A stretch of DNA of 50,949 bases. It comes from Ruminiclostridium papyrosolvens C7. GTDB taxonomy: Bacteria; Bacillota; Clostridia; Acetivibrionales; DSM-1351. Shown in pieces: positions 25,417-33,800 of this stretch. The stretch's first letter is position 1, and each line of letters opens with the position of its first letter. The notes under the pieces are model-generated. The model was not told where the DNA came from. It made no database searches and saw nothing but the letters and a program-made list of their open reading frames with translations. The DNA is taken from NCBI RefSeq assembly GCF_000421965.1, contig NZ_ATAY01000026.1, forward strand, positions 1-50,949, read 5' to 3'. A program made the position numbers and the translations under genes.

Positions 25417-25773
25417 ATGAGAGAGGTTATATTGAATAACTTGGTTACTATTATGATTTCAATTGCATGTATCATATACATAGCCTATTTGGTTATAAAA
25501 CACCGATGGACAAAACTTAGGGAGATTGCATATAAATTAATAAGGCAAGCAGAAACAACCATCACAGGCACTAAAAAAGGGCAGGAGAGGTTTGAACAGG
25601 TTATATCACAGCTATATATTATCATACCTCCATGGCTAAGATTTTTTATCACAAAAAGCTTTTTAGAAGAAAAGCTTCAGGAGTGGTTTGAACTCATTAA
25701 GGATTCACTAGACGATGGAAAAATTAATAATTCTACACAACCGCCAAAACCTCCAGATACAATACTTAAATAA
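25417..25773 (+). CDS. LLH-family phage holin-like protein (118 aa)
   Basis: One N-terminal membrane segment (VTIMISIACIIYIAYLVI), then the family pattern AYKLIRQAETTITGTKKGQERFEQVISQLYIIIPPWLRFFIT...IKDSLDDG typical of phage LL-H-type holins. It is the second holin-like gene flanking the endolysin and the last clear phage gene. Confidence 0.8.
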   Translation: MREVILNNLVTIMISIACIIYIAYLVIKHRWTKLREIAYKLIRQAETTITGTKKGQERFEQVISQLYIIIPPWLRFFITKSFLEEKLQEWFELIKDSLDDGKINNSTQPPKPPDTILK

Positions 25774-25813
25774 AGATATTATCTACAAGGAGTAATGATA
25801 ACAGGCAAATTAT

Positions 25814-25843
25814 AAACCTTATTAAACCTTATAAAATCTTATT
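25814..25843. repeat. Three tandem 10-bp repeats
   Basis: AAACCTTATT, AAACCTTATA and AAATCTTATT follow each other with an exact 10-base period, i.e. one helical turn. They lie between the last phage gene and the chromosomal terminator, near where the prophage must end, so they could be recombinase arm sites or part of the attachment region. The core att sequence cannot be identified here without the other end. Confidence 0.5.
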
Positions 25844-25932
25844 GATAATATACATACAATAGACAAATGAGGGTTGGAAACGCTTATTTTAAGCCACCAC
25901 AGTTCTCAAAGAGATAATATTTACAACATACA

Positions 25933-25964
25933 AAAGCCCACAAACTCTCATGTTTGTGGGCTTT
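25933..25964. terminator. Bidirectional terminator
   Basis: AAAGCCCACAAAC and GTTTGTGGGCTTT form a perfect 13-bp stem around TCTCAT. Flanking A and T runs allow function for the minus-strand mntH fragment and for the plus-strand phage genes. Confidence 0.9.
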
Positions 25965-25980
25965 ACTATTGATATGCAGC

Positions 25981-27139
25981 TTATATCCCTCCGCTAAAAG
26001 TCAGTACCAATAGTACCGCATTTGCTGCCAGTATTACAGAAGTAATAATCCAGCCCACCACATTTGTTGCAGGTTTGTTTACAAGAGAACCCATAAGATC
26101 CTTCCTCTTTGTAATCAGCAACATAGGGATGATTGCAACAGGGAGAATAAAGCTGAGAACTACCTGACTTAGCACAAGAGCCTGCATTGGATTAATTCCC
26201 AAGATTATTATCAGCATGGCCGGAAGCATTGTCACAATCCTCGTAACGTTATCGTTTATCTTAAGGCCTACAAAACCTTGCATGATAGTAGTACCTGCCA
26301 TGGTACCCACAACAGAGGATGAGAGTCCCGAAGCAATAAGTGCGAGGCCGAAAGCACCGCTGGAGGCAGCCCCCAACAATGGTGATAGTGAACGGTGTGC
26401 CTGCTCTATGGTTTCAACAACCAAACCGTTTCTGTAGAATACGGCGGCAGAAACAATGACCATTGATGCATTTATAATAAAGGCAATATTCATTGCAATG
26501 GTAATATCCAATCTTTCCAGCCTGAAATGCTTTTTCTTTTGCTCATCTGTCAAACCCTTGTTTCTTTGCTGTACCAATTGAGAATGCAGGAATATAACAT
26601 GAGGCATTACAGTTGCACCTAACATACCTACAGCAATCATCACTGCCTCGCCATTAGGAAGCGATGGCATCAAAACGTGCAGACCTGCTGCGGTCCAATC
26701 AGGCTTTGCAAGGAATACTTCTAAGGTGTATGAAATGCATATGACTGCAACCAAAATGGAAATAATGCCTTCCAAGACTCTCTGTCCGTATTTGCCCATA
26801 TATACAATAAAAAAAGTAAGTACGGCGGTAATCAATCCTGCAACTTCCATAGGGATGCGAAATAGCAGATACAAACCAAGAGTACATCCAAGAAATTCCG
26901 CCAGATTTGTGGCAATAGCGGCAAGTTCGGCTACAATCCAAAAGCACCAGTTTACTTTTCTGGGAAAGACCTTGCCACACATCTGAGGAAGATTGTATCC
27001 TGTAGCAATACCAAGCTTTGCAGACAAGGACTGCAAAAATATTGCCATTATATTGCTCCAAAGAATGACCCACACCAAATTATAATTAAACTTGGAGCCT
27101 CCGCTGATATTTGTTGCAAAATTACCTGGTGCTATGTAC
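25981..27139 (-). pseudogene. mntH: Nramp Mn2+/divalent metal transporter, 5'-truncated
   Basis: Homologue of MntH/Nramp proton-coupled manganese transporters. Read on the minus strand, the fragment begins at YIAPGNFATN (DPGN motif of TM1 in intact proteins) and runs through about ten membrane helices, including LPQMCG, GATVMPHVIFLHSQLVQQR (the MPH motif of TM6) and ASGLSSSVVGTMAGTTIMQGF, to an intact C-terminus FSGGI. The start codon and about 25-40 N-terminal residues, including the first half of TM1, are missing. The sequence upstream of Tyr is the end of a serine recombinase gene. Internal starts (for example TTG 27078) would not restore TM1, so transport is probably lost unless the gene is rejoined. 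Confidence 0.88.
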
Positions 27140-27153
27140 GTATTGACACACTA
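27120..27153. other. Putative att junction of the mntH-inserted element
   Basis: Sequence changes from mntH codons (up to about 27139) to the recombinase stop (TAG, 27151-27153) within about 12 bases. On the minus strand the junction reads TAG TGTGTCAATACG TACATAGCACC. The crossover dinucleotide must lie here or just inside the mntH codons. The partner att site is not in the window. Confidence 0.55.
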
Positions 27154-28746
27154 AAAAGGTTTTTCAAAGTTATAGTGAATTTTTATAGTCATGTCTTCAA
27201 AGACTTCTATTTTGTGAATTAATTTAGCAATAGTATGTCTTTCAATGTGCTTAAAACTTGCAAAGTCATTAACAAATTTTTTAATGGAATCACTTGAATT
27301 TTGATTTTTTGCTTCAGGCTCAATTTTCTTTTTAAGTATATTCAGCCTTGTGTTCAAATATTGTTTTTCCTCAGACAACAGGCTGCTGATGTCTTTAAAT
27401 TCGTCCACGGTAATCACACCGTTATTTTTATCCTGGTACGATTTAAAAATATGCTTCCTGATGTCAGTCAGCCTTTTTTCAATATCTCGAATTTCTTTCT
27501 TGATGGTAGATAATGTATTACGATTTTTAGCATTGATTTGGGAATTAATCTGATTTTCTGCCATCGATGTTAAAGTATTAATGTCCAGTATTTGTTCGGC
27601 TATTGTACGTAATTCCTGTTTTATAATACTGCACAGCATTTCCTCTGAAAAAGTGTGCCTTGTACACATCCTGTATCTTTTGTAGGTGGAACACATTGTA
27701 TAAAAATATTTGCCTGTCCTTGAAAAGGTTATACTCCCACCGCAATCTCCGCAAAATATCAGACCTGACAGTAAGTGGGGCTGAACTATACTGTTCCGGT
27801 GATAGTTTCTTTTACTCATAAGGCACTGAACTGCTTGGAAATCTTCTTTTGATATGAGAGGTTCGTGAGTATCTTCAACGACAATCCATTTTTCTTTGGG
27901 TATGTTTTTGAATTTCTTTGACTTATAGCTCACCTTTTGAAGCTTGCCTTGAGAAAGTGAACCTGCATAGGTAGGACTTGAAAGTATCATCTTTATTGTT
28001 TCCGGATTCCAAAGATAGTTTTTTGTTCTTCCACCTCTGTATAAAGTCGTGTTTTCTTTATATTTTGCCGGTGACATAATGTGCTCTTGGTTTAGTATTG
28101 TTGCGATTCCATTAAAACTCATACCTTGAATATACATTTGATATATTCTTTTGACCACCTCACAGGTTTCGGGATTTACCACAAGTAAATTTTTATTCTG
28201 TTTATCCTTAAGATAACCATATGGAGCAAATGCTCCTATAAAACTGCCTTCTTCTTTTTTAGATTTAAGAATACTTGTTATCTTGGAAGATGTATCAGAT
28301 GAGTAAATCTCATTTAAAAAGCTTCTTAAGACCGGCATGATGTCTGTCTGAAAATTCCGGCAATACGAATCGGTACTGTCATTAACAGCAATTAATCTAA
28401 CATTATTCATTGAACAATACTCAAAAAACTTTAATGATTCCAACAGGTTTCTGCCTAAACGTGACAGGTCTTTTACAATTATTAAATTGACATTATTGGT
28501 TTCAACATCATGAATCAACCTGTTATAGCCCGGTCTGTCAAAAGTTGTGCCGGACACACCGTCATCATAATAAATATCTACCAATTTCCAGTTTGGCTTA
28601 CTTAAAACTATAGGCTTTAAAAACTGTATCTGATTTTCAATACTCTCAGAATTTTTGTCCTCTCGTGATAAACGGGCATATATTCCGACTTTGAAAAAGT
28701 CATGATTATTTTCGACATAATTCTCAGTTAATGAAAACAAATCCAT
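27151..28746 (-). CDS. Large serine recombinase (TnpX/TndX-like)
   Basis: 531 aa. Resolvase N-terminal catalytic domain with nucleophile Ser27 in VGIYARLSRED, the QIQFLKP/YYDDGVSGTTFDRPGY core and LIIVKDLSRLGRN (Arg residues of the active site). The recombinase domain spans about 180-300 (APYGYLKD, NGIATILNQE, SSPTYAG). The zinc ribbon has Cys pairs in FCGDCGG and MCSTYKRYRMC. A coiled coil covers about 400-480 and the C-terminal segment ERHTIAKLIHKIEVFED is DUF4368-like. All key residues are present, so it is probably active. ATG 28746 follows AAGGAGGT. Its C-terminus touches the broken mntH gene, marking it as the integrase of the inserted element. Confidence 0.92.
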   Translation of the reverse strand: MDLFSLTENYVENNHDFFKVGIYARLSREDKNSESIENQIQFLKPIVLSKPNWKLVDIYYDDGVSGTTFDRPGYNRLIHDVETNNVNLIIVKDLSRLGRNLLESLKFFEYCSMNNVRLIAVNDSTDSYCRNFQTDIMPVLRSFLNEIYSSDTSSKITSILKSKKEEGSFIGAFAPYGYLKDKQNKNLLVVNPETCEVVKRIYQMYIQGMSFNGIATILNQEHIMSPAKYKENTTLYRGGRTKNYLWNPETIKMILSSPTYAGSLSQGKLQKVSYKSKKFKNIPKEKWIVVEDTHEPLISKEDFQAVQCLMSKRNYHRNSIVQPHLLSGLIFCGDCGGSITFSRTGKYFYTMCSTYKRYRMCTRHTFSEEMLCSIIKQELRTIAEQILDINTLTSMAENQINSQINAKNRNTLSTIKKEIRDIEKRLTDIRKHIFKSYQDKNNGVITVDEFKDISSLLSEEKQYLNTRLNILKKKIEPEAKNQNSSDSIKKFVNDFASFKHIERHTIAKLIHKIEVFEDMTIKIHYNFEKPF

Positions 28747-28754
28747 ACCTCCTT

Positions 28755-28898
28755 TTAAACTTTTGAGTCGGGATTGTTTTGTTTTGAATTTTGCAAATAA
28801 AACATTAAACTTTCCAAAACAAGCTGCTCGAAGGATTTGCCTGACGATTTATACTCAGACATTATATTGTATTGAGAGGATTCACTCTTTTTGCCCAT
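28755..28898 (-). CDS. Small protein co-transcribed with the serine recombinase (47 aa)
   Basis: Minus-strand ATG at 28898 with GAGGGTGAT upstream; the TAA at 28755-28757 overlaps the recombinase ribosome binding site region, nine bases before the recombinase start. Product is polar: MGKKSESSQYNIM... then FEQLVLESLMFYLQNSK. Position and size suit an accessory protein of the recombinase, for example a directionality factor or partner, but no family is recognised. Below normal ORF-size cutoffs. Confidence 0.6.
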   Translation of the reverse strand: MGKKSESSQYNIMSEYKSSGKSFEQLVLESLMFYLQNSKQNNPDSKV

Positions 28899-28990
28899 AA
28901 CTATCACCCTCTACAATGTATATGACTTAAAATGCTTGTCTTAGTAGCTCCGAATGCTAAGGATAAATAAAATTTAAGGAAGTAAAAAGC

Positions 28991-29107
28991 CTATTTTACA
29001 TTAAAGGAAGTAATAAGTAGAATTACTATTTTACATTATATGATTTAATATAATACAATAAAACAAAATAGAAACATATATAACATAAATTGACAAAATG
29101 TAAAATA
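28991..29107. repeat. Repeated TATTTTACATT elements, candidate operators
   Basis: CTATTTTACATTA occurs at 28991-29003 and 29026-29038, 35 bases apart, each preceded by a GGAAGTAA-AAG block. The reverse complement AATGTAAAATA occurs at 29097-29107, exactly between the -35 and -10 boxes of the next feature. The three copies suggest a DNA-binding regulator site; the regulator is unknown. Confidence 0.5.
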
Positions 29108-29118
29108 AGTGATAAATT
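29090..29118 (+). promoter_or_regulatory. Predicted promoter of the PKS operon
   Basis: TTGACA at 29090-29095, 17-bp spacer, TAAATT at 29113-29118 with an upstream TGA giving an extended -10. The spacer contains the inverted operator-like repeat. Transcription would begin near 29125, leaving an untranslated leader of about 390 nt. Confidence 0.55.
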
Positions 29119-29309
29119 ATAGATAGCTATTCATTTTAATTTCAACAATTCAAAAACAGACAAAAGCATAAAATATCCTCTTAACAGAAATGATTTAAGA
29201 TTGCCATTGGAATCTCAGTTGCAGTTATAGTATTCTGTTATACCTTGGTATTTGAAAGTTAGCAGATAAGTAAAATAGGACATTACGAGGATTAAAATAT
29301 ATAAGTTTT

Positions 29310-29337
29310 TTGGACATATTATTTCAAAACATAATAA
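29310..29337 (+). promoter_or_regulatory. Second promoter candidate upstream of the acyltransferase
   Basis: TTGGAC (29310-29315), 16-bp spacer, TAATAA (29332-29337). Weaker than the 29090 promoter but closer to the gene. Confidence 0.3.
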
Positions 29338-29384
29338 GCTTACCGAAATTCACAAAAATCTTTTGTGTTAACAGATTCGTATTT

Positions 29385-29404
29385 TTTTCACTATAAAGTG
29401 AAAA
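29385..29404. promoter_or_regulatory. Inverted repeat in the PKS leader
   Basis: TTTTCACT-ATAA-AGTGAAAA: perfect 8-bp arms, 4-base centre. It could be an operator or an RNA hairpin. It lies about 110 bases before the acyltransferase start and is preceded by a T-run. Confidence 0.4.
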
Positions 29405-29512
29405 TGTAATAAATAAATCTGAATTACTGCTTCGAGCTTATATTAATAACACATTTGCTTATCAAGATATGTAAATGGCATGTTGTAAGTGAAGCAAAGG
29501 AAAGGATAGGAT

Positions 29513-30745
29513 ATGTTAAAAAAAGTATTTTTATTTCCGGGACAAGGGTCACAATACGTGGGTATGGGGGAAAAGCTGTGCAGACGTTCTGAAGTTGCAT
29601 CAAGAACATTTGATGAAGCAAGTGAAATACTGAATTTCGATCTGAAAAAATTATGTTTCAAAGGAGAGCTTACCGAACTCACAAAGACTGAAAATCTTCA
29701 GCCGGCAATATTGACAATGAGTGTTGCTTCATTCAGAGCTTTTACCGAGCAATTTGGAGCAAGGGCAGATTACATGGCAGGACACAGCTTAGGTGAAATA
29801 TCAGCCTTGACATGCTCAGGAGCAATAGCTTTTGAAGATGCAGTAAAAATAGCCCGCCAAAGAGGAAAGTTCATGCAGGAGGCTGTTGCCGAAAATGTCG
29901 GTGCAATGGCTGCAATTCGTAATATAGACAAAGAGACAATTGAATTAAAGTGCAAAGAGGTTGCAGGAGATAGAAAATCAGTCTCTGTATCCAACTACAA
30001 TTCCAGAAATCAAATTGTAGTATCCGGCTATAAGGAAGATGTGTTAAAGGTAACTGAAATCCTGACGGATTTGGGCGCTCAGGCCAAAATGCTTCAAGTG
30101 AGTGCACCCTTTCATTGTGCATTGATGCAGCCGGCAGCCGATAGGCTTAAGACTGAACTGGAGAAATACACATTTAAGGATGTAAGATATAAAGTTATTT
30201 CTAATGTTACTGCCCGCCCTTATGAAGGCAAGGAATCAATTATAGAAAATCTGGTAAAGCAGGTTGTAAGCCCTGTTCAGTGGATCGAGTCTATGTTATA
30301 TCTCCGCAGAAAAACAGTTGAAATAGGAATTGAATTAGGTGCAGGAAGTGTGCTCAAAAATATGATGACACACAATACACCTTCTATTCGTGTGTTTACA
30401 TATGACAATGACAGTGATATTAAGACGCTGGGAGAGATAGATTTGACCAGTAAGTACTCATTTTTCTCTAGGGCTATGGGTATAGCTGTCGCAACTCCTA
30501 ATAAAAACTGGGATAATGAGGAATACCAAAAAGGCGTGGTTGAGCCGTATAGAGTAATTCAAAAACTCAATGAAAAAGCCGAAAATGAAAATTCAGAAAT
30601 AGCAATAGAAGACATGAAGAAAGCTGTTGAAATGCTGTCAATGATTCTTAAGACCAAAGGTACATCTGAGGGAGAAATCAAGGAAAGAATGGAGCAATTC
30701 TTTTGGGATACAGACACAATGGATATGTTCTGTAAGGCTGAGTAA
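29513..30745 (+). CDS. Free-standing malonyl-CoA:ACP acyltransferase (trans-AT)
   Basis: 410 aa. Residues 1 to about 300 are a FabD-like acyltransferase: VFLFPGQGSQYVGMG at the start, nucleophile Ser92 in GHSLGE, Arg in the ARQRGKFMQEA segment, and His201 in SAPFHCALM. The PFH motif resembles malonyl-specific FabD enzymes. It should load malonyl units in trans onto the ACPs of the downstream PKS proteins, which lack AT domains. The last roughly 95 residues are an extra helical domain (RAMGIAVATPNKNW, VVEPYRVIQKL, MLSMILKTKG) absent from ordinary FabD and shared with the inactive homologue at 40465. ATG 29513 behind AAAGGAAAGGATAGG. Confidence 0.88.
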   Translation: MLKKVFLFPGQGSQYVGMGEKLCRRSEVASRTFDEASEILNFDLKKLCFKGELTELTKTENLQPAILTMSVASFRAFTEQFGARADYMAGHSLGEISALTCSGAIAFEDAVKIARQRGKFMQEAVAENVGAMAAIRNIDKETIELKCKEVAGDRKSVSVSNYNSRNQIVVSGYKEDVLKVTEILTDLGAQAKMLQVSAPFHCALMQPAADRLKTELEKYTFKDVRYKVISNVTARPYEGKESIIENLVKQVVSPVQWIESMLYLRRKTVEIGIELGAGSVLKNMMTHNTPSIRVFTYDNDSDIKTLGEIDLTSKYSFFSRAMGIAVATPNKNWDNEEYQKGVVEPYRVIQKLNEKAENENSEIAIEDMKKAVEMLSMILKTKGTSEGEIKERMEQFFWDTDTMDMFCKAE

Positions 30746-30839
30746 ACGTTATAGTAAAATCTTAAAGATTTAAATTTAGATATAAAATAAATCAGCGGTA
30801 ATATAAGTATGGTTATTGCTGGGAGAGGATAAAGTATCT

Positions 30840-33800
30840 ATGAATTTAAATGTGGATATGGAAGATTTTATATCGGCTATTCACAATCAAAATAAATTGG
30901 TCCAACAAAAACCCATTTCAACAACTGATATAGCAATAATAGGTATTAGTGCGAAAATTGGTAGTGCCGAAGATGTTAATGAATTCTGGGATTATATAGG
31001 TAATGGGTATGATTTAATAGATACCTTTCCGCCGGACAGGCAGAGAGATATTGACAGATATCTTAAAACATGTTTTGGAAAAGAAAGTAGCAGTTTCATT
31101 GAGATGGCATATTTGAAAAATGTAGATTTGTTCGATGCCGGACTATTTAATATGACTCCTGTAGAGGCTGAGTTAATGGATCCGGTGCAAAGGATATTTC
31201 TTGAATGTATGCTTGTAGCTGCCGAGGATGCGGGTTATGGAGGCAATAGGCTGTTCGGATCAAAGACAGGAGTTTATGTTGGTTGTAACAGTAATACAAA
31301 TGATAATTATTTTTCTATGATATCAGCGCTTTCGCCTTCAAAAATGGGCTTGGCATTAGCGGGGAATTTAAATTCAGTAGTAGCAAGCAGATTCAGCTAT
31401 TTATTCAATTTAAGAGGTCCCGCAGAAGTGATAGATACTGCGTGTTCATCTTCTTTAGTGGCAGTGCATACTGCTTGCCAGGCTATAAGAAATGGTGAAG
31501 TTGATATGGCTTTTGCCGGAGGAATAAAAATCGGTCTTATTCCCAAAGCCGTAAGCAATGAAAATGATATAGGAATCACATCCTCAACGGGAAGAACAAA
31601 GACCTTTGATGATGAGGCTGATGGCACCGGGGCAGGGGAAGGAGCCGGGGTAGTTCTTTTAAAGCCTTTGTACAAGGCAATAGAAGATGGTGATAATATA
31701 CATGCAGTAATAAAAGGGACTGCAACTAACCAGGATGGAACCTCTGTGGGCATTACAGCCCCTAATTCACAGGCTCAGACAGATGTATTGCTGGCAGCCT
31801 GGGAGGATGCAAAAATAAATCCTTTGACGCTTCAATATATAGAAGCACATGGTACAGCAACTAATCTGGGGGATCCGATAGAAATTGAATCAATTACCAG
31901 GGCCTTTCAAAGATATACCGATAGGACCCAGTTTTGTGCTGTCGGATCAGTAAAGACAAATGTGGGGCATCTTGATTGTGCAGCGGGTATTGCAGGCCTC
32001 ATAAATGGGGTTATGATGCTGAAAAACAGGAAAATGCCGCCCAATATTCATTATAAGAGCGGAAATCGTAAGATAGACTTTATTAATTCACCTGTTTACA
32101 TAAATGAAAAGCTTGACAGTTGGGAACGAGGCCAGATGCCAAGAAGATGCGGCGTGAGTTCCTTTGGTATAAGCGGTACAAATTGTCATATGGTACTGGA
32201 AGAAGCTCCTGCTGTAATAGAAAGTGAGAAAGATAGCGGTTATCATATCTTAACAATATCTGCAAAAAACAGAAAGACTGTTGATAAAATATTAAACAGT
32301 TATTCCCAGTGGATGGAAGGAAATAAGGAGGTCTCCCTAAGAGATTTATGCTATACGACAAATATAGGAAGAGGACATTACAATTGCCGTATGGCCATTA
32401 TAATCAACGACGGGGGTGACTCTAAACCGGCAGATGCCTTACGGAGTAGAGATTCGGAAAATACATTTTACGGGGAATTTCAAATCAGTACCAATAATGA
32501 GCTACAAAATAAAGAAGGCTGTATAACTATTCAGCAAAAGGCTGAGTATACTAAAAAGGCTAAAGAAATTGTCAATAACTTAATTTCTGAAAAATCACAG
32601 CAAATAAAGAAAGTACTATTACAGGAGCTGGCCTTGCTTTATGTATCAGGCGCGGATGTTGAATGGGATATATTGTACAAAGAACAATTCTGTAAAATGT
32701 TAAGCATTCCGACTTATCCTTTTAACCATAAGAGATATTGGATAAGTGGTGAAAAGAGAGTTAACACTGCTAATTTCACAACAAAGAAAGAGTATGAAAA
32801 AAGACTTCACCCTCTTTTGGATCAATGTCTGGTTGATTCAATGGAAATTGTGGTTTTCTCAAGAAATATACATGTAGATAATTGCTGGGAGCTTAAAGAG
32901 CATGTCATTGGCAGGAACCATGTCTTGCCGGGTACTGCATTTGTGGAAATGGTACATAAGGCCGGAAGCAGGTTTTATCGGACAAATTGTATTGAAATTG
33001 ATGAACTGCTGTTTTTAATGCCCTTTTCATGTAATGAAGGAGAGCAAAGAGAAATACAGGTTATCGCAAAGAATACAAATGACTGTATTGAGATAGGAAT
33101 TGTCAGCGCTGACGTAAATGAAAGTGAAAAAACATGGATTAGCCATGTAACAGCAAAAGTGAGAAAGACTTCTCCTAATGTTGTCGGAAAGTGTGACATA
33201 GCTGAAATTATCAAAAGGTGTCCGGAGACTTTAGATGTATATTCAAAAGGACATTCGCAAAACGGACATGTTGCTGTTACAGACAGATGGAAAACTAACA
33301 GAATGGTTCATTTTAATGAGACGGAATTGGTTGCAAAATTTGAACTGTCAGAAGAATACCATAAAGGATTAAATGACTATTATTTATACCCTCCCTTATT
33401 GGACGGGGCAGTCAACATTGGTAACATATTTACAAAAAGTGGCTTTTGCCTCCCTCTGTCCTACGGTAATGCAAAGTTTTATAAGCCGCTGCCCAGTGAA
33501 TTCTATAGTTATTTAAAAGTAAAAAATTTAAAAAGCAGTGATGAGATTACCATATTTGATGTTTGTATTATATCAAAAGAAGGTGAGATTATTGCTGAGA
33601 TTGATGATTATATTTTAAAAGAGGTAGATGAGAGGGAGATGAGCAGAGTTAAAGGAGAAATGCTCTACTCAGTGAAGTGGATTGAAAGTCAAAGAATACA
33701 AACTGCCGATAGCAGTTTATTTGCCGATAAATCCGTATTGCTGATTAGAACAGAAAACCAGCAGGATAACAGGATTTATAAGCAAGTAAAAACCTTAAAT

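Larger units (their letters stand above)
28899..29512. other. Divergent intergenic control region between recombinase and PKS genes
   Basis: 614 very AT-rich bases with no convincing gene. It holds two direct CTATTTTACATTA repeats (28991, 29026), an inverted copy inside a promoter spacer (29097-29107), that promoter (29090-29118), a second weaker promoter candidate (29310-29337) and an inverted repeat TTTTCACT-ATAA-AGTGAAAA (29385-29404). The recombinase unit is transcribed leftward and the acyltransferase rightward from here. Confidence 0.6.

Noticed and set aside
25981..27078. Treating the mntH fragment as an intact 365-aa transporter with a TTG start
   Set aside because: The frame continues upstream into the conserved PGN motif of TM1 and then hits the recombinase stop; the missing TM1 start makes a truncated gene the better call.
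25981..28898. The serine recombinase as integrase of the adjacent tailed phage
   Set aside because: The 1.16-kb mntH fragment lies between the phage lysis genes and the recombinase. If the phage had used this recombinase, mntH pieces would lie outside the phage, not between these two modules.
28899..29512. CRISPR array or leader, prompted by the spaced repeats
   Set aside because: Only two direct 13-bp copies and one inverted copy with unequal spacing and no cas genes; operators are more likely.
29513..30745. Housekeeping fabD of fatty acid synthesis
   Set aside because: No fab genes nearby, an extra C-terminal domain shared with the dead homologue, and position at the head of AT-less PKS genes favour a trans-AT role.
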